Assembly: GCF_039511225.1 (NCBI RefSeq)
Contig: NZ_CP154261.1
Location: forward strand, 5,890,001 to 5,954,000
Source: Sphingobacterium multivorum
GTDB lineage: Bacteria > Bacteroidota > Bacteroidia > Sphingobacteriales > Sphingobacteriaceae
Reading direction: 5' to 3'
Length of the DNA: 64,000 nt
Under the pieces are notes generated by a model, which saw only the letters and a list, made by a program, of their open reading frames with translations, made no database searches and had not been told where the DNA came from. Both the position numbers and the translations under genes were made by a program. Below, one piece after another: positions 45,838 to 55,170 of the stretch; within the stretch, counting starts at the first letter, position 1, and every line of letters begins with the position of its first letter.

Positions 45838-46548
45838 TCATGCGTAAAGTAAAAAAATAGTAGGCTTTTTATGAAAATCATACGATCGTTTTCGCCATTC
45901 AGCAATTGTCAAACTTTGTATATTTTCGTCGGCAGCTGTTACATTTGACGCAACACAGAGTAAGCTGGAAGGTTTACATATTTTGAATAGATCGGCTAAA
46001 AGCTGATTATTTCTAAATGGAGTTTCAATAAAAATCTGTGTCTGCTTTTCACGTGCTGATTGCTGTTCGAGATTTTTAATTTCCTTAGCTCGATCAATTT
46101 TATCGATAGGCAAATAACCATGAAAAGCAAATTTTTGACCGCTAAACCCCGAAGCCATAAGTGCCAGTAGAATTGAGCTTGGTCCAACAAGAGGAACGAC
46201 CTTAATACCCAATTGATGTGCCCGTGCTACAATAGAAGCTCCAGGATCTGCAACACCAGGACATCCTGCCTCGGACATTAAACCAACACTTTTGCCATGT
46301 TTCAAGCCTTCAAAAAAATCATTTATATTTCCCTTGTCTCGCACATGTTTCCCGTAATCATGGATTTTTAGCTCACTCTGCGGAATCTTTAAACCTGCAA
46401 GTTTTAAAAACTTGCGAGCCGTTTTTTCATTTTCTACAATATACTCATCCAATGAATTGATTGTTTCCACTAAATACGGAGTAAATGACTGGAAAGCTGC
46501 GTCGTCACTCAATGGAACAGGAATTAAATATAAGATACCATTTGCCAT
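45838..46548 (-). CDS. Tetrapyrrole-methylase-fold SAM methyltransferase (RsmI-like)
   Basis: 236 residues, shorter than E. coli RsmI (about 286). The fold's signatures are MSEAGCPGVADPGASIVARAH and VVPLVGPSSILLALMASG, with SGQKFAFHGYLP. RsmI methylates C1402 of 16S rRNA. The short form is a common second paralogue in Bacteroidota whose target is not certain. The substrate motif has GCPGVADPG in place of the usual GTPLISDPG. It stands alone, divergent from apaG. Confidence 0.85.
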   Translation of the reverse strand: MANGILYLIPVPLSDDAAFQSFTPYLVETINSLDEYIVENEKTARKFLKLAGLKIPQSELKIHDYGKHVRDKGNINDFFEGLKHGKSVGLMSEAGCPGVADPGASIVARAHQLGIKVVPLVGPSSILLALMASGFSGQKFAFHGYLPIDKIDRAKEIKNLEQQSAREKQTQIFIETPFRNNQLLADLFKICKPSSLLCVASNVTAADENIQSLTIAEWRKRSYDFHKKPTIFLLYA

Positions 46549-46697
46549 AATACAAACCTACTAATTAAGGTCCATTTGGCTATACTAATTTTACACTTAG
46601 CATTATTTAACCTTTTAAAATGATTATAATTTAGATTTTTAAACTCATTATTAGTATTTTAGCGTAAATATTCATTGCAACAATAAACATCATTCAA

Positions 46698-47084
46698 ATG
46701 ATCACACAAATTACAGAAGGCGTAAAAATCTCGGTTGAAACCATCTATCAATCGGAGTATTCGAATCCGGACCGTGAACATTTCATGTTTGCTTATCACA
46801 TCAGCATAGAAAATCTCAGCGATTACACGGTTCAATTGATAAGTCGCTATTGGAAAATTTTTGATGCAAAAGGAGACTATAGGGAGGTATCTGGAGAAGG
46901 AGTAGTAGGCGAACAACCTATTATAGAACCTGGTCAGACGCATCAATACACCTCCGGTTGCAATCTCAATAGCGAATTCGGATTCATGGAAGGATATTAC
47001 AATATGATCCGAACACTGGACAACGGCAGCTTTCAAGTTGAAATACCACGTTTCAATCTGATAGCGGATTACGCATTGAATTAA
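46698..47084 (+). CDS. apaG: ApaG family protein
   Basis: 128 residues, the family length: ITQITEGVKISVETIYQ, AYHISIENLSDYTVQLISRYWKI, EVSGEGVVGEQPIIEPG and YTSGCNLNSEFGFMEGYY. ApaG is a small beta-sandwich (FN3-like) protein. It is sometimes described as affecting Co2+ resistance or Mg2+ efflux; the molecular role is not settled. It is single and divergent from the RsmI-like gene. A 355-bp spacer with operator-like repeats follows. Confidence 0.92.
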   Translation: MITQITEGVKISVETIYQSEYSNPDREHFMFAYHISIENLSDYTVQLISRYWKIFDAKGDYREVSGEGVVGEQPIIEPGQTHQYTSGCNLNSEFGFMEGYYNMIRTLDNGSFQVEIPRFNLIADYALN

Positions 47085-47315
47085 TTTTATCAAGGCAGTA
47101 TCATTATTGCCAATTAATCAAATAACGAAGCTTTTTTCGCATCGAATAAGAAACTATTTCTTTATTTTTGCGAGCATTTCAAATCAATAAGCTAACCTCG
47201 GGGTCCGCAAATTATCATTTCACCCAACGGCAAAGGCTATTATTTGATCGTATGCCATCCAATAGATTACATTAGTCAGCAATCAAAACGATTATTGATT
47301 CAATATATAAATAAC
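47085..47315 (+). other. Intergenic spacer downstream of apaG, no gene seen
   Basis: About 230 bp of AT-rich DNA with no convincing reading frame or terminator. A loose AATCA/TGATT inverted repeat occurs near 47280-47300. The organised part is the palindromic pair that follows at 47316-47354. Confidence 0.4.
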
Positions 47316-47354
47316 TGATAATCAGTAATAATACAGTTAAAATACTGATTATCA
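47316..47354. promoter_or_regulatory. Pair of palindromic ACTGATnATCAGT-type sites
   Basis: TGATAATCAGTA (47316-47327) is perfectly inverted at TACTGATTATCA (47343-47354), 15 bp apart. Each half is itself near-palindromic, on the pattern ACTGAT-n-ATCAGT. Two copies of a palindrome 27 bp apart, about 85 bp upstream of the ABC-F gene, look like operators for a dimeric regulator. Confidence 0.55.
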
Positions 47355-47439
47355 ACACAATAGAAGCTATCAAAAGAAGAAACCTTTTGGTCGTGTTTTG
47401 GCGTGTAAATTGACTGAATATAATTTAGGGTGATATAAC

Positions 47440-49305
47440 GTGAGTATTTTAGCTACAGAACAAGTAAGCCATTCTTTCCATGATCGATGGCTTTTTAAAG
47501 ATTTACATTTCGGTCTCCAGAAGGGAGAACGTGTGGCCTTGGTCGGAATCAACGGCACAGGTAAATCAACCTTACTCGCTATTTTAGCAGAGCGAATCTT
47601 ACCAACCTCAGGAAAAGTTGTAAAAGAAAAAGGTATAAAAATTGGTTTCTTAGAACAGGATCCTGATTTCACAGGATTAAAATCAATCAACGATTTTATT
47701 TATAGTACAGACAACGATCAACAACGTCTTATTCGCGAGTACGAGGAGCTGTTATTGGAAACTGATATCGATCAGAAAAAATTAGAAGATCTTACAGAAA
47801 AAATAAGTTCATTGAATGCCTGGGAGTATGAGCATAATATTAAGACGATTCTTAATCGTTTAAACATTATGGATTTCCATCAAGACATCAAAAGTCTATC
47901 AGGAGGTCAACGAAAACGCCTTGCACTAGCCAAGCTTTTGATAGACGAGCCGGACATTTATATATTGGATGAGCCCACTAACCATTTGGATATAGAAACA
48001 ATTGAATGGCTTGAAAAACTATTAACAACAGGTAACAAAACCGTTCTCTTAGTAACACACGATCGCTACTTCCTGGATAATGTCTGTACGGAGATTAGAG
48101 AACTGGATCGGGGCAATCTCTTTACCTATAAAGGTAACTATTCTTATTTTCTAGAAAAGAAGTCCGAACGCGAAACCATTGATGCGGTTATGGTAGAGAA
48201 AAGCAGAAATTTACTCCGTCGTGAATTGGAATGGATGCGCCGTCAACCACAGGCACGCGGCACCAAATCCAAATCACGTATAGAAGCATACTATGACTTA
48301 GAAGAAAAATCTAAGGCCATTAAAGGAAACGACTCGGTACAACTCAGTGTTAAAGTAAGCAGACAGGGCTCAAAAATACTCGAACTAGAACATGTTGCCA
48401 AACGTTATGGAGTAAAAGAAATCATACATAATTTTTCATACACCTTTAAAAAAGGTGATCGTATTGGTCTAGCTGGAAAAAATGGTACTGGAAAATCAAC
48501 CTTTCTTAATTTAATCACGGGAGAAGAAAATCCTGATACAGGGTCTATAGCGGTAGGGGAAACCACTGTATATGGATACTATAAACAGGGTGGGTTAGAA
48601 GTAAACGAAAACGACCGAGTATTGGATGTTGTAAAAAATGTAGCAGACTATATCGAAATGGCAAATGGGGAAGTAATCACAGCTTCACAGCTGCTAACTC
48701 ATTTTCTATTTCCTCCAGAAAAACAATTTGGTTTTGTCAACAAATTAAGTGGAGGAGAGAAAAAAAGACTTCAGCTTATGCGTGTTTTAATGAAGAATCC
48801 AAATTTTCTTATTCTGGATGAGCCATCCAACGATTTGGACATTGATACGTTAAACGTTCTAGAAGATTTTCTTGACAACTACAAAGGAGTACTCATATTG
48901 GTATCACACGACAGGTATTTACTAGATAAATTAACCGATCAACTTTTCATTTTTGAAGGGAAGGGGAATATACAGGTGTACAATGGAAATTATGCCGATT
49001 TTAAAAGCGAGCAGGACGAAATCCAAAAACTAGAAAAAGAAAAACAAAAAAAGAATATCCAAGAACAAGTAAAACCCATTGTAAAAGAGGAAAAGAAAAA
49101 ACTTTCGTACAAGGAGCAACTGGAGTATAATAAACTAGAAGAAGAAATAGAAAAACTAGAAATACAAGTAAGATTAAAAACAGAGGAATTAAGCCAGGTA
49201 ACAGATCATCTAAAACTTTCTTCCTTAGCAGAAGAAATTCAATCAATACAAAAACAGATAGACGACAAATCCGAAAGATGGCTTTATCTTGCTGATTTTA
49301 TGTAA
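47440..49305 (+). CDS. ABC-F family ATPase (Uup/YheS-like)
   Basis: 621 residues from a GTG start; no ATG lies closer. Two ABC domains: Walker A GINGTGKST (about 39) and GKNGTGKST, signatures LSGGQRKRLAL and LSGGEKKRLQL, Walker B ILDEPTNHLDI and ILDEPSNDLDI. A P-site linker between them and a charged C-terminal coiled coil (about 540-621) point to the Uup-type subgroup. ABC-F proteins act on the ribosome and have no membrane part. Two palindromes sit upstream; two parS sites lie just after its stop. Confidence 0.92.
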   Translation: MSILATEQVSHSFHDRWLFKDLHFGLQKGERVALVGINGTGKSTLLAILAERILPTSGKVVKEKGIKIGFLEQDPDFTGLKSINDFIYSTDNDQQRLIREYEELLLETDIDQKKLEDLTEKISSLNAWEYEHNIKTILNRLNIMDFHQDIKSLSGGQRKRLALAKLLIDEPDIYILDEPTNHLDIETIEWLEKLLTTGNKTVLLVTHDRYFLDNVCTEIRELDRGNLFTYKGNYSYFLEKKSERETIDAVMVEKSRNLLRRELEWMRRQPQARGTKSKSRIEAYYDLEEKSKAIKGNDSVQLSVKVSRQGSKILELEHVAKRYGVKEIIHNFSYTFKKGDRIGLAGKNGTGKSTFLNLITGEENPDTGSIAVGETTVYGYYKQGGLEVNENDRVLDVVKNVADYIEMANGEVITASQLLTHFLFPPEKQFGFVNKLSGGEKKRLQLMRVLMKNPNFLILDEPSNDLDIDTLNVLEDFLDNYKGVLILVSHDRYLLDKLTDQLFIFEGKGNIQVYNGNYADFKSEQDEIQKLEKEKQKKNIQEQVKPIVKEEKKKLSYKEQLEYNKLEEEIEKLEIQVRLKTEELSQVTDHLKLSSLAEEIQSIQKQIDDKSERWLYLADFM

Positions 49306-49317
49306 AATTTCACAAGG

Positions 49318-49333
49318 GGTTTCACGTGGAACA
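49318..49333 (-). other. parS site 1 (ParB binding)
   Basis: On the minus strand TGTTCCACGTGAAACC matches the parS consensus TGTTNCACGTGAAACA at 15 of 16 positions (last base differs). It lies in the 94-bp spacer between the ABC-F gene and mnmG, one of a tandem pair in the same orientation. Confidence 0.85.
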
Positions 49334-49372
49334 CAAAGAAAAACGTAAATTTACAAAGAAATAAAAACACCA

Positions 49373-49388
49373 CGTTTCACGTGGAACA
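49373..49388 (-). other. parS site 2 (ParB binding)
   Basis: On the minus strand TGTTCCACGTGAAACG, again 15 of 16, 55 bp from site 1 and 11 bp before the mnmG start codon. Because it sits in the mnmG leader, bound ParB could also affect mnmG transcription, which is inference. Confidence 0.85.
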
Positions 49389-49399
49389 AGAATAGAAAA

Positions 49400-51259
49400 A
49401 TGTTTAAAAAATATAATGTAATTGTAGTTGGTGCAGGGCATGCCGGATGCGAGGCGGCGGCAGCGGCAGCCAACTTAGGTTCGTCCACTTTACTCATCAC
49501 AATGAATATGGGGGTAATAGCTCAAATGAGTTGCAACCCCGCTATCGGTGGGGTAGCCAAAGGACAAATTGTAAGAGAAATTGATGCCATGGGAGGATAT
49601 ACCGGTATCATCGCAGATAAATCAACTATTCAATTTCGAATGCTAAATCTTTCGAAAGGTCCTGCTATGTGGAGCCCCCGCACGCAAAATGACCGAATGA
49701 GGTTTGCAGAAGAATGGAGACTACAACTAGAGTCTCTTCCAAATTTAGATATGTGGCAAGATACCGTAAAAGAAGTTATCGTCAAAAATGGAAGAGCTTG
49801 TGGTGTCATCACTTCAATGGGAATAGAAATAGAATCAGATGCTGTGGTGCTAACCAATGGAACGTTTCTAAATGGTGTGATTCACATTGGCGACAAGAAA
49901 TTTGGAGGCGGTAGAACAGGAGAGAAGGCAGCCACAGGTTTAACCGAACAACTTGTTTCTCTTGGCTTCGAGTCCGGTAGAATGAAGACAGGGACACCAC
50001 CACGTATAGATGGAAGAAGTCTCAATTATGCATTAATGGAAGAACAGTGGGGCGATGAAAAAAGAGGTCGGTTCTCCTATACAGATGTAGAAATACCAAC
50101 TGAGCAACGCTGTTGCTGGATTACCTATACGAATGATAAAGTGCACGAAATGCTACGCACAGGGTTTGAAAAATCACCCATGTTTACAGGACGCATCAAA
50201 GGATTAGGACCACGCTATTGCCCTTCAATCGAAGATAAAATAAATCGTTTTGCCGAGCGTGAAAGGCATCAGATATTCGTGGAGCCAGAAGGCTTCAAAA
50301 CAGTAGAAATCTATGTCAATGGATTCTCCACATCATTGCCAGAAGATGTACAATTTAAAGCTTTGCAATTAATTCCAGGTTTTGAAAATGCGAAGATGTA
50401 CCGACCAGGGTATGCCATAGAATACGATTACTTTCCACCAATGCAATTGGATCTAACCCTAGAAACCCAATTAGTGAAACATTTATTTTTTGCAGGACAA
50501 ATCAATGGGACAACTGGCTATGAAGAGGCCGCCGCCCAAGGTTTCCTAGCCGGGATAAATGCGCATCAACGTATCAATGATGATAAGGAACTTATTCTAA
50601 AACGATCCGAATCATATATAGGTGTATTGGTGGATGATCTCGTAACAAAAGGAACTGAAGAGCCGTACCGCATGTTTACATCAAGAGCAGAACACCGTCT
50701 ACTTTTACGCCAGGACAATGCTGATATTCGCTTAACCCCCTTAGCTTACAAATTGGGATTGGTAGGAGAAGAAAGACTCAAAAAAGTCCAAGAAAAAATT
50801 GATAACTCCAATAAAATAATCGAGTATCTAAAACAAAATTCAACCAATGTCGAAAAGATGAATACCGTACTAGCCGAAGTAGGCTCAAGCGCACTTCCAC
50901 AAAAAACAAAGTTGAGTAATGTACTTGCGAGACCACAAGTTGGTATCCAAGATATTCTGAAAGGAGACGAAGGCTTTGCACACTATGTATCCCAATTCGA
51001 TAACGATACCATCGAACAAGCAGAGATAAATCTCAAATATGAAAGCTATTTCGATAAAGAAATGGAAATTGTCAATCGTATGAAGAAGATGGAAGATAGA
51101 GAAATTAATCCTGATTTTGACTACAGCCTATTAACATCGCTATCAATTGAGGCAAGACAAAAGTTATCTAAAGTTAAACCACGTACACTGGGGCAAGCTT
51201 CAAGAATCTCAGGCGTTTCGCCCTCTGATATCACTGTATTGATGGTTCATATGAGTTAA
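49400..51259 (+). CDS. mnmG: tRNA uridine 5-carboxymethylaminomethyl modification enzyme MnmG (GidA)
   Basis: 619 residues, the family length. FAD-dependent; with MnmE it modifies the wobble uridine of several tRNAs. The dinucleotide motif VVGAGHAGCEAAAAAA is at 9-24; the gidA signatures SCNPAIGGVAKGQIVREIDAMGG and TGTPPRIDGRSL follow, and GQINGTTGYEEAAAQG with FAD contacts is downstream. The C-terminal helical domain binds MnmE and tRNA. It follows two parS sites, matching the classic gid/par arrangement near bacterial origins, although no parA/parB genes are in the window. Confidence 0.96.
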   Translation: MFKKYNVIVVGAGHAGCEAAAAAANLGSSTLLITMNMGVIAQMSCNPAIGGVAKGQIVREIDAMGGYTGIIADKSTIQFRMLNLSKGPAMWSPRTQNDRMRFAEEWRLQLESLPNLDMWQDTVKEVIVKNGRACGVITSMGIEIESDAVVLTNGTFLNGVIHIGDKKFGGGRTGEKAATGLTEQLVSLGFESGRMKTGTPPRIDGRSLNYALMEEQWGDEKRGRFSYTDVEIPTEQRCCWITYTNDKVHEMLRTGFEKSPMFTGRIKGLGPRYCPSIEDKINRFAERERHQIFVEPEGFKTVEIYVNGFSTSLPEDVQFKALQLIPGFENAKMYRPGYAIEYDYFPPMQLDLTLETQLVKHLFFAGQINGTTGYEEAAAQGFLAGINAHQRINDDKELILKRSESYIGVLVDDLVTKGTEEPYRMFTSRAEHRLLLRQDNADIRLTPLAYKLGLVGEERLKKVQEKIDNSNKIIEYLKQNSTNVEKMNTVLAEVGSSALPQKTKLSNVLARPQVGIQDILKGDEGFAHYVSQFDNDTIEQAEINLKYESYFDKEMEIVNRMKKMEDREINPDFDYSLLTSLSIEARQKLSKVKPRTLGQASRISGVSPSDITVLMVHMS

Positions 51260-51337
51260 ACAACTGAAAACCAAATACTTATACACTAAACACCACAAAG
51301 CTTAAAATAAGCGATTTAAGACAATATTCTATTTTTT

Positions 51338-53017
51338 ATGACAACTTCTTTAAGAGAAAATAAAAGTGGTTCAGAAAGGCTAAAAAGTAGCTTAAAAACA
51401 AGATTACTTATTTTAAGCATGTTTATTATGCTTATTGGCTTGTCCATACAATGTGCGAGCATACAACAGCCCACGGGGGGGCCAAAAGATTCTATTCCTC
51501 CGAAGATACTATTGGAAAGCCCTACGAATTTTTCGAAGAATTTTACAGCTAAAAAAATAGTGATCACGTTTGACGAGTATATCAAGCTGGCAAATCAACA
51601 AAAGGAATTCAGTATTACGCCAGACATGGGAAGCAATCCAGAATTCAAGGTGAAGAAAAAAAATCTAGAAATTACCTTACCTGATTCCCTAGAAAAGAAT
51701 ACAACCTACAGCATATACTTCGGTAAAGGACTAGTTGATTATAACGCTGGAAATGCATTGGTCAATTATGCTTACGTATTCGCGACAGGAGATAAAATAG
51801 ATTCACTCAGTATATCCGGTAATGTAAAAAGTGCTATAACGAAAGAGGTCCAAAAGGATGTTAAAGTCTTGTTGATCCCCATTAGCCAAGACTCGATTTT
51901 TGGTAAAAAGAAGGCGAATATATTCACGACAACGGATACTGCAGGTAACTATAAACTAAACAATCTAAGAGAGGGAACTTATCGCATTTACGCACTTCAA
52001 GAAAAAAATAACGATAGAATCTATAATGGTGCTGATGAAGAAATAGGTTTCCTAAAAGACTCTATCGTGCTAGAGCGAGACTTAAGCAATATCAACTTGG
52101 AGATCTTCAAAGGAATCCCAAAAAAGTTTAGAACCCAAGAGAAGAAATTTGAAAAAAATGGAAGTATACTTCTTGTTTTTAATAGAAGAGTCGACAAGCC
52201 CAAACTTGATATCCTAAATGACGAAGTAAACAACAAGGATAAAAAAGTACGTTTTTCAAAGACATCAGACTCGGCTACTTTGTTTATTCCAAATTTAAAA
52301 ATAGACTCCCTAAAGCTTGTTCTGACAGAAAATGAAAGACCATTGGATACCATTCTCATTAGAAAAGGGAATGTAAAAATAGAGCAGACAATTGAGCCTA
52401 TTTTTACGCCAAATAATGGACGGGTCGATCGAATTACACACCTTCAGGTATCTGCTTTCACACCGATCAAAAATATCGATAAAACCAAGTTAAAATTCAA
52501 AGAAGACTCATTGGTCCGGACCAATTACCAACTAGCCGTAGATACAGCAAATACCAATATCTACCATATTCGCTATAATTGGAGAAAAGAGAAAAAGTAC
52601 CAAATCGAGTTTACAGAAGGCGCTATAACAGGCTATTTTGGCGAACAAAACAAAGAGAAAAAGCTCGATTTGACCTATGACGATAGTGAAAACTATGGGG
52701 ATCTGACATTTGATTTTACAGATCTAGATAGCAATACAACCTATTTGGTTGAGTTAATCAATGAGAAAAAAGATAAGGTCTATCGCGTCGACAAAATAAA
52801 CATGAACAACCCGGCTGTTGTATACAAACAGTATCCTGGAGGAAAGTATAGTATACGTGTGATACGCGACGACAACAATAATGGAATCTGGGACACTGGA
52901 GATGTCGAAAAGAAAACTTTTCCTGAACCTGTTGTATATCTGAATAAAGTATTTACGATACGTGCTAATTGGGAACAGAAAGATAGTTTTTCATTGAGTG
53001 GCCTCAAAAAAAATTAA
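51338..53017 (+). CDS. Ig-like domain protein, probable lipoprotein
   Basis: 559 residues. A short basic N-terminus is followed by a hydrophobic stretch and a Cys in LSIQCASIQQ, a plausible but non-canonical lipobox; an internal ATG (residue 31) would make a more usual signal. The hallmark segment QPTGGPKDSIPPKILLESPTNFSKN then leads into an SbsA-type Ig-like domain (about 65-150). Beta-sandwich repeats follow, with RDDNNNGIWDTGDVEKKTFPEPV near the end. Such proteins are common in Bacteroidota; function unknown. Confidence 0.8.
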   Translation: MTTSLRENKSGSERLKSSLKTRLLILSMFIMLIGLSIQCASIQQPTGGPKDSIPPKILLESPTNFSKNFTAKKIVITFDEYIKLANQQKEFSITPDMGSNPEFKVKKKNLEITLPDSLEKNTTYSIYFGKGLVDYNAGNALVNYAYVFATGDKIDSLSISGNVKSAITKEVQKDVKVLLIPISQDSIFGKKKANIFTTTDTAGNYKLNNLREGTYRIYALQEKNNDRIYNGADEEIGFLKDSIVLERDLSNINLEIFKGIPKKFRTQEKKFEKNGSILLVFNRRVDKPKLDILNDEVNNKDKKVRFSKTSDSATLFIPNLKIDSLKLVLTENERPLDTILIRKGNVKIEQTIEPIFTPNNGRVDRITHLQVSAFTPIKNIDKTKLKFKEDSLVRTNYQLAVDTANTNIYHIRYNWRKEKKYQIEFTEGAITGYFGEQNKEKKLDLTYDDSENYGDLTFDFTDLDSNTTYLVELINEKKDKVYRVDKINMNNPAVVYKQYPGGKYSIRVIRDDNNNGIWDTGDVEKKTFPEPVVYLNKVFTIRANWEQKDSFSLSGLKKN

Positions 53018-53065
53018 TTGAGGCCATTCTAAAATAACTTATTTAATATTGCTAATTCGATTAAG

Positions 53066-53572
53066 CTAAAACCAGGAACTGTACAGAACATAATTATGTG
53101 GTAGCTTCTGCAATAGATCTTTCTGCTCTTCAGTAAGTGCTTTTATCTTTTTGGCAGGTACTCCAGCATATAGAAATCCCGATTCACAACGAGTATTTTC
53201 CAAAACTACTGCACCAGCTGCTACAATAACATTCGATTCAACAATCGCATTATCCATAACGATAGCTCCCATACCAATGAGTACATGATCTTCCAAAATA
53301 CATCCATGTACCATAGCCTGATGCCCTATACTTACATAATTTCCGATCGTAGTACCGCATTTCTTATAGGTACAATGTATAACCGCTCCATCTTGAATAT
53401 TAGTATAATTACCGATACGAATATAATTGACATCTCCGCGTATGACAGCATTAAACCATACCGAACAGTGATGTCCAATCTCCACATCGCCTACAATCGT
53501 TGAATTGGGTGCTAAGAAGCATTCTTCGGCTATCACCGGAGATTTATCCAAAACAGATAAAATAAGTGCCAT
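53066..53572 (-). CDS. Gamma carbonic anhydrase family (hexapeptide repeat) protein
   Basis: 168 residues, one left-handed beta-helix of hexapeptide repeats. Metal-ligand His residues are visible: GHHCSVWFN, AVIHCTYKKCG and IGHQAMVHGCIL. Family members include Cam-type carbonic anhydrases and acyltransferase-like proteins of unknown role. The full C-terminal helix is present. It lies 5 bp downstream of nadB on the same strand, so they share a transcript. Confidence 0.9.
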   Translation of the reverse strand: MALILSVLDKSPVIAEECFLAPNSTIVGDVEIGHHCSVWFNAVIRGDVNYIRIGNYTNIQDGAVIHCTYKKCGTTIGNYVSIGHQAMVHGCILEDHVLIGMGAIVMDNAIVESNVIVAAGAVVLENTRCESGFLYAGVPAKKIKALTEEQKDLLQKLPHNYVLYSSWF

Positions 53573-53577
53573 ATTCC

Positions 53578-55170
53578 TTAAAAAATTGTATCCTGTAATA
53601 CTTCCGAATGTTTCGGATAGTCCGTTGTATAATGCAATCCCCTACTTTCTTTCCGTAACATAGCTGATTTTGTCACGATATAAGCTACTTGAATAACATT
53701 ACGTAATTCACACAGTTTAACAGAAAGCCTTGTATTTCGATAAAATTCTTCGGTCTCCTCATACAAGAGATGTAGCCGTTTAAGAGCTCTTTCAAGCCTA
53801 AAATCGGAACGGACAATGCCAACATAGTCACTCATAATCTTTTGGCACTCGCGTAAATTATGACTTACCAAAATATCCTCATTTGAAAGAGAGGTTTTAG
53901 AGTCATCCCATTCGGGGACATCAACAATATGGTTAATCAATCCTATCGACTTTGTGGCATCCAGGAAAATACGATGTGCATAAACAAGCGCTTCAAGAAG
54001 TGAATTAGAAGCTAATCGGTTTGCCCCATGTAGGCCAGTAGAAGAACACTCTCCGCAAGCATATAAGTTAACGAGGCTACTGCGTCCAAAATCATCTACA
54101 TAAATGCCTCCACAGAGGTAATGCGCAGCCGGTGTAACTGGTATAAAATCCTTCGCCATATCCAGTCCGATCGAAAGACACTTTTCATAAATATTTGGAA
54201 AATGCTTGATAATATCTTCCTTATTCCGATGCGTGATATCAAGGTACACATAATCTATACCAGATTTCTTCATCTCGGCATCAATAGCTCTAGCAACGAT
54301 GTCTCTTGGTGCCAAAGAAGCACGTTCATCGTACTCCTCCATGAAAGATTCACCATTGATCCTTCTTAAAATACCCCCAAATCCACGTACGGCTTCAGAT
54401 ACCAAAAATGCAGGAGAGTCCTTTGGATTGTATAAAGAAGTAGGGTGAAATTGCATAAACTCCATATTACGTACCTTACCTTTTGCCCGATACACCATAG
54501 CAATACCATCTCCAGTCGCAATAGTTGGATTTGTTGTACTTGAATAAACATGCCCTGCTCCTCCAGAAGCCATCACAGTAACCTTACTCAAAATCTTATC
54601 TACTAAATGTGATGAGGTATTAAAAGCATAAATTCCATAACAGGTAATGTCTTCCCTGTTCTTATCCACGTATTCCCCCAAATGATGTTGTGTAATCAAA
54701 TCAATGGCAAAGTAATGCGTTACGATTTCAATGTTGGGATCACTATGTGCTTGCGCCAATAATGCACGCTCAATTTCATAGCCAGTTATATCTTTATAAT
54801 GTAAAATACGATGAGCGGAATGTCCCCCCTCTTTTGCCAGATCATATAACCCCGATTCCTCCTTGTCAAATGATGTTCCGTATGAAATAAGTTCTGCAAT
54901 CCGTTCCGGTGCTTCTCTCACTACGTTTTCCACAATTTCAACATCGCATAAACCATCCCCAGCAATCTGAGTATCAATGATATGCTTTTCAAAGCTATCT
55001 GACTTATCCACAACGGCAGCCACTCCCCCTTGCGCATATTTTGTATTAGACTCATCCTCATTGGACTTAGTGACTATCAATACTTTACCGAATTTCGATG
55101 CTTTTAAAGCAAAGCTTAATCCAGCAATACCTGATCCAATGACCAAAAAATCTACCTTTCTATCTGCCAT
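53578..55170 (-). CDS. nadB: L-aspartate oxidase
   Basis: 530 residues, the usual length. A FAD enzyme that converts aspartate to iminoaspartate, the first step of de novo NAD synthesis. Motifs: FLVIGSGIAGLSFALKAS, NTKYAQGGVAAV, EGGHSAHRILHYKDITG and VTPAAHYLCGGIYVDDFGRSSL with the substrate Arg and His. It points away from the origin and reads on the leading strand of the left arm. nadA lies 3.1 kb away on the other side of the origin, also reading away from it, so the pair is split by the origin region. Confidence 0.96.
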   Translation of the reverse strand: MADRKVDFLVIGSGIAGLSFALKASKFGKVLIVTKSNEDESNTKYAQGGVAAVVDKSDSFEKHIIDTQIAGDGLCDVEIVENVVREAPERIAELISYGTSFDKEESGLYDLAKEGGHSAHRILHYKDITGYEIERALLAQAHSDPNIEIVTHYFAIDLITQHHLGEYVDKNREDITCYGIYAFNTSSHLVDKILSKVTVMASGGAGHVYSSTTNPTIATGDGIAMVYRAKGKVRNMEFMQFHPTSLYNPKDSPAFLVSEAVRGFGGILRRINGESFMEEYDERASLAPRDIVARAIDAEMKKSGIDYVYLDITHRNKEDIIKHFPNIYEKCLSIGLDMAKDFIPVTPAAHYLCGGIYVDDFGRSSLVNLYACGECSSTGLHGANRLASNSLLEALVYAHRIFLDATKSIGLINHIVDVPEWDDSKTSLSNEDILVSHNLRECQKIMSDYVGIVRSDFRLERALKRLHLLYEETEEFYRNTRLSVKLCELRNVIQVAYIVTKSAMLRKESRGLHYTTDYPKHSEVLQDTIF

